Below are positions 54,467 through 62,022 of a stretch of 64,000 nt of DNA, one piece after another. The stretch is from the NCBI RefSeq assembly GCF_004283175.1, contig NZ_RXNW01000001.1:248001-312000 (forward strand), in the 5' to 3' direction. Numbering within the stretch: position 1 is the first letter of the stretch; each line of letters begins with the position of its first letter. The notes beneath the pieces are model-generated. The model was given only the letters and a program-made list of their open reading frames with translations. It made no database searches and was not told the DNA's origin. This DNA is from Legionella longbeachae. Lineage in GTDB: Bacteria > Pseudomonadota > Gammaproteobacteria > Legionellales > Legionellaceae. The translations under genes and the position numbers were made by a program.

Positions 54467-56274
54467 ATACTCACTATTTACCGAATCATCTGAGCAGTTT
54501 TATTTGGCATTTTTTAAAACCCTATAAATCTGTAGTAATTCTATTTATTTTGGTTGCGCTATTGGCTGGATTTTGGGGGCCATTTAATAGCTTATTGATT
54601 AAATCGTTCATCAATACTTTGGCAGTAAAAACGGGTACGGACATGTCCTCTTTATATTGGATAGCCGGATTCCTGGTGTTGAATTTTATTGTTTTTGACA
54701 ACGTGACCTGGCGCACACTTGGATTTTTAAACTATAAATACGAAGCACGTATTAAAAACCAAATTATTAGTCAAACTTTTGAGTATGTGTTGGGAGGAAG
54801 TACGCAATTTTTTCAAGATAATTTATCAGGGCGAATCGCCGATCAAATAAAAACACTTGCTGAGAATCTCGAGATTATTTTACATCGAGTGTCTGTGGAT
54901 TTTCTTCGTGGCGCTTCACTGTTGATTGTGTCATTTATAACCGCTTATTCTGTGAATGCATGGTTCTTTTATATTTTATTATTTTGGTTCATTGCTTTTG
55001 CTTCATTTAGTATCTGGATGTCAGCACGGTTAGTCCAATTGTCTGATGACCATGCAAGTTCTGAATCCCAGCTATCTGGACAATTGGTAGATAGTTTGGC
55101 AAACCAGTCCAATGTACGTATTTTTTCACAAAAAAAATATGAAGTAGTGCGTATGAATCGCTTCTTTCATTTGGTGCAACAGGCGTTTCAAAAAAAAGAG
55201 TTATTTATTATTTTGTTATGCTGTGCACAAGGTGGAATGATCGCGGTCATGATGGGGTTTTCTTCTCTTGCTTTAATCGATTTGTATGGTAAAGGTCTTG
55301 TAAGTATCGGTGACTTTGCTTTGATTCTTGGATTGTCCATGGAGCTAGGCCATATGATGTGGTACACGATGTATCAAGTAGACCAGTTTAACCAAGCGCT
55401 GGGTAAGGCAAGACAAAGTTTAAAGGCATTAGTGATACCCCATGAAATAAATGATAAAAATGAGGCCGCTCAATTAATAGTGACTCAAGGAAAAATTGAG
55501 TTTTCCAGGGTTAAATTTCATTACCACGGTGGATATTCTCTTTTTCAAAATAAGTCAGTGACGATCGATGCAGGCCAGAAGGTGGGTTTGGTTGGGTATT
55601 CAGGAAGTGGCAAATCAACGTTTGTGAGTTTGATTTTACGACTTTATGATGTTGTTGACGGTCAAATCCTGATTGATGGCCAAAACATATCCGCAGTGAC
55701 TCAAGAAAGCCTAAGGCGAACCATTGCAATGATTCCCCAAGACCCAACGCTTTTTCATCGAAGTTTAATGGATAACCTACGCTACGGAAGACTGGATGCT
55801 TCTGATGAAGAAGTGATTACCGCCTCAAAAAAAGCACATGCTCATGAGTTCATCAGTCTTTTGCCAGAAGGTTACGATACTTTGGTTGGCGAGCGTGGAA
55901 TTAAGCTTTCAGGAGGCCAGCGCCAACGCATTGCAATTGCCCGGGCACTATTAAAAAATGCTCCAATTTTAATGTTAGATGAAGCCACTTCACAGCTTGA
56001 TTCTATAACTGAGTCTAACATTCAGGAGAGTCTCTGGGAATTGATGCAGGGAAAAACAACTTTGGTCATTGCTCATCGTTTGTCAACCCTGCTCCATATG
56101 GATCGTATTTTAGTATTTGATAAGGGACATATTGTTGAAGACGGTACACATACTGAACTATTAAAGCTTGGGGGGTTATACAAAACCTTATGGGATGCTC
56201 AGGTAGGTGGTTTTTTGCCGGATAAAGAGGACGATGGTGGTAAAGAATCTTTAAGTAATGGTAGGAATAAGTAA
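54463..56274 (+). CDS. ABC exporter, fused membrane and ATPase domains
   Basis: A 603-residue half-transporter that works as a dimer in the inner membrane. Six membrane helices lie in the first 320 residues, starting with SVVILFILVALLAGFWGPFN. The ATPase follows with Walker A GYSGSGKST, the Q-loop in MIPQDPTLF, signature LSGGQRQRIAIARALL, Walker B ILMLDEATSQLD and the H-loop VIAHRLST. It resembles MsbA/LmrA-type lipid or multidrug exporters. The ATGA overlap with the ABC-F gene implies coupled production of a ribosome protector and an exporter. The C-terminal tail (after about 580) is charged. Confidence 0.92.
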   Translation: MNTHYLPNHLSSFIWHFLKPYKSVVILFILVALLAGFWGPFNSLLIKSFINTLAVKTGTDMSSLYWIAGFLVLNFIVFDNVTWRTLGFLNYKYEARIKNQIISQTFEYVLGGSTQFFQDNLSGRIADQIKTLAENLEIILHRVSVDFLRGASLLIVSFITAYSVNAWFFYILLFWFIAFASFSIWMSARLVQLSDDHASSESQLSGQLVDSLANQSNVRIFSQKKYEVVRMNRFFHLVQQAFQKKELFIILLCCAQGGMIAVMMGFSSLALIDLYGKGLVSIGDFALILGLSMELGHMMWYTMYQVDQFNQALGKARQSLKALVIPHEINDKNEAAQLIVTQGKIEFSRVKFHYHGGYSLFQNKSVTIDAGQKVGLVGYSGSGKSTFVSLILRLYDVVDGQILIDGQNISAVTQESLRRTIAMIPQDPTLFHRSLMDNLRYGRLDASDEEVITASKKAHAHEFISLLPEGYDTLVGERGIKLSGGQRQRIAIARALLKNAPILMLDEATSQLDSITESNIQESLWELMQGKTTLVIAHRLSTLLHMDRILVFDKGHIVEDGTHTELLKLGGLYKTLWDAQVGGFLPDKEDDGGKESLSNGRNK

Positions 56275-56319
56275 TTAAAGCAGGACTCGTAGTTCAGCAT
56301 ATGCAGGAGAGAGTAAAAC

Positions 56320-56877
56320 ATGTCAAACAAGCAAGAGCAACGGCTCATCGAAGTGCATCCTTATGATGCCAATTGGCCTATGCATTTTTTACAGGAAGCA
56401 GGGCAGATTAAAAAGGCTTTAGGTGATAATTGTGTTGAAATTAATCACATAGGCTCAACATCAGTATATGGTTTAGCTGCAAAGCCAGTGATCGATATGA
56501 TTCCTGTTGTTTTGGATATTAACAAAGTGGATAGTGCCAATGCTGCTATGGAAATGCTTGGTTATGAAGCCAAAGGAGAATACGGTATTCCTTTTCGACG
56601 CTATTTCCAAAAAGGAGGTATTCAAAGAACGCACCACGCACATGTTTTTGAACTTGGTAATCCTGAAATTGAACGTCATTTAAAATTTAGGGATTGGATG
56701 AGAAAACATCCAGAGGATAGGGACGCTTATGCCAGTTTAAAACAAGACTTGGCACGCCAATATCCTAACGACATTAACGGCTATTGTTTGGGTAAAGAGG
56801 ATTTTATTACAGCAATCGATAAAAAAGCAGGTTTTAATGGATTAAGAATGGTTAAGGCGTTAACAACACGTGAATGA
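56320..56877 (+). CDS. GrpB/UPF0157-family protein, N-terminal half of a split fusion
   Basis: A 185-residue nucleotidyltransferase-fold protein of the GrpB family (IGSTSVYGLAAKPVIDMIPV is the conserved core; RTHHAHVF and HLKFRDWMRKHPEDRDAYA follow). Function of the family is not settled. AGGAGAGAG precedes the ATG. The TGA at 56875 is followed in the same frame by a GNAT domain with no gap, so this was probably one bifunctional GrpB-GNAT protein of about 318 residues, a known arrangement. The stop likely replaced TGG (Trp). Confidence 0.85.
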   Translation: MSNKQEQRLIEVHPYDANWPMHFLQEAGQIKKALGDNCVEINHIGSTSVYGLAAKPVIDMIPVVLDINKVDSANAAMEMLGYEAKGEYGIPFRRYFQKGGIQRTHHAHVFELGNPEIERHLKFRDWMRKHPEDRDAYASLKQDLARQYPNDINGYCLGKEDFITAIDKKAGFNGLRMVKALTTRE

Positions 56878-57276
56878 GGAGCGGCACGCCATTTAAGACA
56901 ATTTTATTTTTTTGACAAGGCAGGGCTTTCTGATCCCTATACTTGGACTTTTGCTCATGACGCTCATGTTCATTTTGTTTTATACCTGGGTGTTGAAATC
57001 ATAGGTTATGCACATGTGCAATTATGGTCAAAAGAACGGGCTGCTTTACGCATTATTGTTATTGAAGAAGCAAAAAGAAACCATCAATACGGCAGCCAAT
57101 TTTTAACTTTATGCGAAAAATGGATTAAAAATCAAGGTTATCAAAGTTTACATGTAGAGTCCTCGCCCAATGCACTTAAATTTTATAGAAATAATGGTTA
57201 TATCGATATGCCATTTGATGATCCTGATGGTTACGAAGGTGATGCTCGAGATACTGCGGTGGGAAAACGATTATGA
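56878..57276 (+). pseudogene. GNAT domain cut off by an in-frame stop
   Basis: In the same frame as the GrpB part and directly after its TGA, the sequence reads AARHLRQFYFFDKAGLSDP, then a complete acetyltransferase (VEIIGYAHVQLWSKERAALR, RNHQYGSQFLTLCEKWIKNQ, SSPNALKFYRNNGYI). No start codon or ribosome site precedes the beginning of the domain; a GTG at 57016 would give only its last 86 residues, without the first strands. It might still be made by stop readthrough, or by restarting at a non-standard codon near the AGGAG at 56876-56880. Confidence 0.75.
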
Positions 57277-57800
57277 TTCAGCATGAAATTGTCATTAAGT
57301 CATTGGAACTAATCGATATTCCCATTCTTGTTGATGCATTTCAAAAAGCAAACTGGCAAAAAACTGCCTCACTGTTTGAAACTTATTATCAAGAACAGCA
57401 GCAGTTTGAACGCGTGATATGGTTCGCTTATTTTGAAGACCAAATTGCGGGGTACGTGACTTTAAAATGGAAGTCTCAATATGAGCCATTTGCTCGTCAA
57501 AAAATCCCTGAAATTATGGATTTAAATGTGTTGCCCTCTTTTAGGAAACAAGGAGTAGGCACTACTTTACTCAAAGCAGCTGAAGAAAAGGCAGCTATTC
57601 AACATGATGTTGTAGGTCTTGGAGTTGGTTTATATGCTGGTTTTGATGGAGGATACGGGCAAGCACAGCGACTTTATGTAAAACGCGGTTATTATCCCGA
57701 TGGTTTAGGAGTTACTTATGGTTATAAACCAACTGTTCCAGGAGCGGTTTATCCATTGGATGATGATCTTATTTTATGGTTTACCAAAAAATTAAAATGA
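57273..57800 (+). CDS. GNAT-family acetyltransferase
   Basis: A 175-residue acetyltransferase with MDLNVLPSFRKQGVGTTLLK as the acetyl-CoA motif and AQRLYVKRGYYPDGLG as the C-terminal signature. GDP-Gly-rich YAGFDGGYGQ before it is typical of a clade near streptothricin or aminoglycoside acetyltransferases; the substrate is unknown. It overlaps the split GNAT gene by four bases (ATGA), so it was likely translationally coupled to the intact fusion. Confidence 0.88.
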   Translation: MIQHEIVIKSLELIDIPILVDAFQKANWQKTASLFETYYQEQQQFERVIWFAYFEDQIAGYVTLKWKSQYEPFARQKIPEIMDLNVLPSFRKQGVGTTLLKAAEEKAAIQHDVVGLGVGLYAGFDGGYGQAQRLYVKRGYYPDGLGVTYGYKPTVPGAVYPLDDDLILWFTKKLK

Positions 57801-57810
57801 GTTTTTATGT

Positions 57811-57840
57811 TATACTACTGCCAGAATTTAGCAGTAGTAT
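57811..57840 (+). promoter_or_regulatory. perfect dyad before the YafY-like regulator
   Basis: ATACTACTGC at 57812-57821 and GCAGTAGTAT at 57831-57840 form a perfect ten-base inverted repeat with nine bases between. TATACT at 57811-57816 could be the -10 box. It ends ten bases before the regulator's ATG. It is the best candidate for the regulator's own operator; no T-run follows, so it is unlikely to be a terminator. Confidence 0.6.
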
Positions 57841-57850
57841 GTAGCCAATC

Positions 57851-58543
57851 ATGTCACGAACGGAACGCCTATTCGATTTAATTCAAATATTACGACGTCA
57901 TCGATTGCCTGTGAGTGGCAAGAATCTTGCAGAAGAATTAGGTATTAGCCTGCGCACCCTTTACAGAGATATTGGTACTTTGCAATGCCTTGGTGCACCT
58001 ATTGAAGGAGAACCTGGTATTGGTTATGTGCTTAAGCCAGGTTTTGTGCTACCTCCCTTGATGTTTGCAGATGATGAAATTGAAGCAATGGTATTAGGAG
58101 CACGGTGGGTTGCCCAGCGTGCGGATACACAACTTCAACTTGCTGCTCAAAATGTACTTGCGAAAATTTCTGCCATTCTTCCTGATGAATTAAAACGCCA
58201 ACTGGAAACTTCAGGACTTTTAGTACCTCCAGGAAAACACGCTGAAGGTAAGGACATTGATCTCATTCTCATTCGCAAAGCGATTCGATTGGAACGAAAA
58301 ATAGAATTAAAATATCAAGATTTACAAAATAATCATTCGACACGAATACTGTGGCCCATCGCAATAGGTTTTTTTGATGAGGTACGCCTTATGGTCGCTT
58401 GGTGTGAGTTAAGACAGGATTTCCGCCATTTCAGAGCAGATAGAATACTTTGTTTGTCAATTACAGACCAAAAATATCCAGAACGCCGGCAATCCCTTTT
58501 AAAAAAATGGCGTACTATTCATAACATTCCCCAATCTTATTGA
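57851..58543 (+). CDS. YafY/WYL-domain transcriptional regulator
   Basis: A 230-residue regulator with an N-terminal helix-turn-helix of the HTH_11 type (RLFDLIQILRRHRLPVSGKN, then ISLRTLYRDIGTLQCLGAPI) and a C-terminal WYL domain (IRKAIRLERKIELKYQD, LWPIAIGFFDEVRLMVAWCE), which senses small ligands, often nucleotides. A stand-alone regulator that may control itself through the dyad upstream and the VOC gene that follows 76 bases later, an arrangement frequent in proteobacteria. Confidence 0.9.
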   Translation: MSRTERLFDLIQILRRHRLPVSGKNLAEELGISLRTLYRDIGTLQCLGAPIEGEPGIGYVLKPGFVLPPLMFADDEIEAMVLGARWVAQRADTQLQLAAQNVLAKISAILPDELKRQLETSGLLVPPGKHAEGKDIDLILIRKAIRLERKIELKYQDLQNNHSTRILWPIAIGFFDEVRLMVAWCELRQDFRHFRADRILCLSITDQKYPERRQSLLKKWRTIHNIPQSY

Positions 58544-58619
58544 ATGATACTGACAAAAGCTGACATGTATCTGCTTTATATTCTCCACTAGCTTAACAAA
58601 ATAATAATCAGGAGAAATC

Positions 58620-58988
58620 ATGTTACTTGATCCAAATTTAGTTCTATTTTACGTGCGCAATTTAGAGGGCAGTACGAATTTTTATTCGGAATTACTCAAT
58701 ACACATCCTATACATACTGAATCTGATTATGTTATGTTTTTATTAAAATCTGGATTACGACTCGGTTTGTGGTCTCAATCTGTTGTTGAACCACAACCTA
58801 CGCTTCTTGGTGGGGGAAGCGAGCTTGCATTTTTGGTTGATTCTGAGCCTACTGTTGATAAACTTTTTGGGCACTATCAACATAAAGATTTTACGATAAT
58901 ACAACAACCAACCCACATGGATTTTGGGTACACTTTTGTAACCTGCGACCCAGATGGTCATCGAATTCGTTTTTTTTCAAAAAAATGA
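58620..58988 (+). CDS. VOC-family (glyoxalase-like) protein
   Basis: A 122-residue vicinal-oxygen-chelate protein with two beta-alpha-beta-beta-beta units (VLFYVRNLEGSTNFYSELLN in the first; TFVTCDPDGHRIRFFS in the second). Families with this fold include glyoxalase I, fosfomycin resistance enzymes and bleomycin-binding proteins; the metal ligands cannot be fixed with confidence here. AGGAGAAAT precedes the ATG. The neighbouring YafY-like regulator likely controls it. Confidence 0.85.
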   Translation: MLLDPNLVLFYVRNLEGSTNFYSELLNTHPIHTESDYVMFLLKSGLRLGLWSQSVVEPQPTLLGGGSELAFLVDSEPTVDKLFGHYQHKDFTIIQQPTHMDFGYTFVTCDPDGHRIRFFSKK

Positions 58989-59125
58989 TAATGAATAAAT
59001 TAGTTGGCTTGTTGCAGCGAACTTACATAATTTAATGTGAGTTCGTGAGAAAGATTTTATTAGATCAAGTACCCATTTGGTTTATTGCAGCAAAAAGCCT
59101 GTTTTATGTACCAAGGAATTCAAAA

Positions 59126-60019
59126 TTGGATAAAATAAACATTACAGAATCTTTAGCACAGATTTTAATCGCCCAACAATTTCCCCAGTGGAGCAATTTA
59201 CCTATAGTTGCAGTGAAAAATGGTGGTTGGGACAATAGAACATTTCATTTAGGTACGGAAATGGTAATTCGCATGCCAAGTAGTGCTGAATATGCCGGGC
59301 AAATTGAAAAGGAACAAACTTGGCTGCCAAAACTTGCCCCACAACTCCCTATCTCCATTCCTGCTCCAATTGCGATGGGAAAACCAGACAAAATATATCC
59401 TTGGAAATGGTCCATTAATCGTTGGCTTCCAGGTGAAACAGCTCTCTGCACCCCAATTAAAGATTTATGTGAATTCGCAAGGCATTTAGCTTTATTTCTT
59501 AAGGCGCTTCAAAGAATTGATGCAACGGGTGGACCTATTGCAGGTTCCCATAGTTTTTATCGTGGTGGTGATTTGGCAATTTATGATGCGGAAACACGAA
59601 AGGCCATTGAAATATTGCAAGATTACACGGACGCTCATATTGTAACCGAAGTTTGGGAATACGCTTTAGCTACTCCCTGGAAAAATCCACCCATTTGGGT
59701 GCATGGTGATGTGAGTGTCGGCAATTTATTACTCTCCCAGGGAAAATTAACTGCCGTTATCGATTTTGGTCAACTCGCAATCGGCGATCCGGCTTGCGAT
59801 CTTGCTATTGCCTGGACATTGCTTGAAGGTAAAAGTAGACGCATTTTTTTAGACACACTGGAAGTTGACCTAAATACCCAGGCACGAGGACGCGCTTGGG
59901 CTTTATGGAAAGCTATGATGTATCTTGTTAACAAACAATCCGATATGAATTTTGAGGCAAAAAGAGCATTGCGGACTATTCATGAAGTGAGCGTGGATCA
60001 TGTAGGGCATTTGATATGA
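59126..60019 (+). CDS. aminoglycoside-phosphotransferase-fold kinase
   Basis: About 297 residues from TTG 59126, which has AAGGA eight bases upstream; the GTG at 59045 would add 27 residues not typical of the family. The kinase fold is clear: NGGWDNRTFHLG, an ATP lysine-equivalent region at VIRMPS, the Brenner motif VHGDVSVGNLLL (catalytic Asp) and the metal motif AVIDFGQLAIGDPACDLAIA. Members phosphorylate aminoglycosides, macrolides or metabolites; substrate unknown. It overlaps the next kinase gene by four bases. Confidence 0.87.
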   Translation: MDKINITESLAQILIAQQFPQWSNLPIVAVKNGGWDNRTFHLGTEMVIRMPSSAEYAGQIEKEQTWLPKLAPQLPISIPAPIAMGKPDKIYPWKWSINRWLPGETALCTPIKDLCEFARHLALFLKALQRIDATGGPIAGSHSFYRGGDLAIYDAETRKAIEILQDYTDAHIVTEVWEYALATPWKNPPIWVHGDVSVGNLLLSQGKLTAVIDFGQLAIGDPACDLAIAWTLLEGKSRRIFLDTLEVDLNTQARGRAWALWKAMMYLVNKQSDMNFEAKRALRTIHEVSVDHVGHLI

Positions 60020-60981
60020 CAAACGCCCATACAGAATGGGCTATCAGTATCTTAAACGATCTGGGATATGCTCATGACCCCATAAAAACTGAAATAATTC
60101 ATGATACAGCTTGGTCACAGGTATGTCGTTTTCAAACAAAGTTGGGGATGGTTTATTTGAAAAAAGTCCCAGCTGCATTGTCATTAGAAATGAGTGTGAT
60201 TCAGTTACTCAGGGAAGAGTTTAATGCTCCCGTTCCGAATATTTTCGCTCATAATCAGGAGCTTAACAGTTTTTTAATGCAAGATGCAGGCATTCCCTTG
60301 CATGATGTTTTTATGCAGGAGTTTCAGCCTAATCTTTTAATTGAGGCCATGCACGATTATACAATGCTTCAATTAAATTCAACCGATAGAATACAACTGT
60401 TTCTTAACTTGGGTGTCCCTGATTGGCGCTTGGAGAAATTGCCGAAACTGTATGACCAATTAATGGCAGAAGAAGAGTTATTGATAGGGGATGGATTAAC
60501 CCTGCAGGAACTAAAGCAATTAAAAAGTTTAGATGGGAAATTACAATTTCTTTGTGAACAATTAGCCTGCTTCAAAATTGCTGATACGTTTGGTCATGCA
60601 GATTTTCATGATAAGAATATTTTGTTTAATCCAAAAACGCATCAAACAACCCTAATTGATTTAGGGGAAGTTGTTATTACTCATCCTTTTTTCTCATTCG
60701 TTAACTGTTTACATCGAGCCACTGAACATTTAAAACTTCCAGTTGCTCAATACAGAAAGTTAAAAAAGGCTTGTTTCAAAAATTGGCTTTTCTTGGAGTC
60801 TTCCGTTCAAATATTTGAGATTATTGACATTATAAATCAATGCTGGACGATACATGCAGTGCTAGGAGAGTATCGTTTAATTAATAGTATCGCGTCTACA
60901 GCAGTGGAATCTCTTTGTCGTCAAGGACGGTTGAGTTCCAAATTAAGAATGTGGATACAGCAATCAGCGACTCATGGTTGA
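60016..60981 (+). CDS. second phosphotransferase-fold kinase
   Basis: A 321-residue protein with the same APH-type fold: YLKKVPAALSLEMSVIQLLR, the catalytic GHADFHDKNIL and metal-binding TLIDLGEVVITHP. It is diverged from its neighbour, with no obvious duplication, and the paired genes share an ATGA overlap, so both may act on one pathway or one drug. The N-terminal EWAISILNDLGYAHDP is unassigned. Substrate unknown. Confidence 0.85.
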   Translation: MTNAHTEWAISILNDLGYAHDPIKTEIIHDTAWSQVCRFQTKLGMVYLKKVPAALSLEMSVIQLLREEFNAPVPNIFAHNQELNSFLMQDAGIPLHDVFMQEFQPNLLIEAMHDYTMLQLNSTDRIQLFLNLGVPDWRLEKLPKLYDQLMAEEELLIGDGLTLQELKQLKSLDGKLQFLCEQLACFKIADTFGHADFHDKNILFNPKTHQTTLIDLGEVVITHPFFSFVNCLHRATEHLKLPVAQYRKLKKACFKNWLFLESSVQIFEIIDIINQCWTIHAVLGEYRLINSIASTAVESLCRQGRLSSKLRMWIQQSATHG

Positions 60982-61076
60982 TTATCCAGGGCATCTGATG
61001 AACTTTGAATATTTTTTGTGTGTCCATTTAGGGTTTTGCAATGGAAATCAAGAGTCAGCTGATTCTGGATTTTTAA

Positions 61077-61832
61077 TTATTTTCTGCATTCAAAAACGAT
61101 GCTTGCATCAGTTTCATCAGGCAATGCCTCTCTGTTAAATGCTTTAACTAAATGAACATTACTAAAACCAACTTCTGCAAGTACATGGAGCAAGAAAGAA
61201 GGGTCTTTGTAAATACGAATTTTATATTCCTCGACTTCTGTCTGTAGCACCCGGTTGTTGTCAATAAGTTCGTATTTACCTATTGAGTAACACAAGTCTC
61301 CATCAAGGATTGCCAATTGACTCAGTAACAGGAGTCTTCCATCATCTTTTAGCCATCTTGATCCTCTCCAAATCCCTAATTCTTTAGGAACTGCATGCGC
61401 TGTTTCTACTTCAAATACAAAAAGTCCTTTATCCTCCAAGTGAGTATAAATGGTTTTCAATGCCTTTTGGATATTTACTTTTTCTGTAATGAGTCCAAAG
61501 GAACCGCTAGGTATAAAAATCAATTGATATCGATTGGATTGATTAAAAATTTCAATAAAATCATGTCGAACATTGGGTTTAAGATTTTTAATATTTGCTT
61601 TTGCATACAGTCTTTGCAACATAGATTGACTTGCATCAAATCCATGCACATCAAAGCCTTCTTCAATTAAAGGTAATAAAAAGCGACCAGTACCACACAT
61701 GGGTTCTAGAATGGGTCCTCGGGTTTCAATTGCATAACTTCTGTAGAATTCGTACTCACCTTGAGGTGCATCAGGTTTACTTAGGTCGTACACTTCTGCG
61801 CAAAGGTTTTGATAAGTGTCAAGTTTTTTCAT
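61077..61832 (-). CDS. class I SAM-dependent methyltransferase
   Basis: A 251-residue methyltransferase. The SAM-binding motif I is ILEPMCGTGRFLLPL, motif II FDVHGFDASQSML, and the post-motif region has DFIEIFNQSNRYQLIFIPS. The C-terminal part is Glu/Lys-rich with WLKDDGRLLLLSQLAI. Most similar in layout to small-molecule or rRNA/drug-type methyltransferases; the target cannot be told. It converges on the phosphotransferase pair. The ribosome site is weak. Confidence 0.88.
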   Translation of the reverse strand: MKKLDTYQNLCAEVYDLSKPDAPQGEYEFYRSYAIETRGPILEPMCGTGRFLLPLIEEGFDVHGFDASQSMLQRLYAKANIKNLKPNVRHDFIEIFNQSNRYQLIFIPSGSFGLITEKVNIQKALKTIYTHLEDKGLFVFEVETAHAVPKELGIWRGSRWLKDDGRLLLLSQLAILDGDLCYSIGKYELIDNNRVLQTEVEEYKIRIYKDPSFLLHVLAEVGFSNVHLVKAFNREALPDETDASIVFECRK

Positions 61833-61967
61833 TAGTACTTTATTTCCATGATAATCCTGTTACCTATCAAATAAAATAGCCACGGCATGAGGACTTTCCT
61901 GTTTTTCTAAACATACCACATAGTGCTAGTTATACCAAGCTGGCGATTTTACTTCTAAGACCCAAAC

Positions 61968-61996
61968 TTGTTCAATAAATAGAGCTGTTCTATAGT
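61968..61996 (+). promoter_or_regulatory. promoter of the second adenylate cyclase
   Basis: TTGTTC at 61968-61973 and TATAGT at 61991-61996, 17 bases apart, place the transcript start near 62003, about 20 bases before ATG 62023. AAAGGA precedes the ATG. The rest of 61833-61967 shows nothing clear. Confidence 0.5.
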
Positions 61997-62022
61997 TATA
62001 CATGAACGCACAAAGGAATGTT

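Noticed and set aside
57016-57276. Stand-alone 86-residue GNAT gene starting at GTG 57016
   Set aside because: The domain begins well upstream in the same frame, so this would be a partial fold. Treated as the severed half of the GrpB-GNAT fusion.
59045-59125. 27-residue N-terminal extension of the first phosphotransferase from GTG 59045
   Set aside because: TTG 59126 has AAGGA at good spacing, and the extension does not resemble the family's N-terminus.
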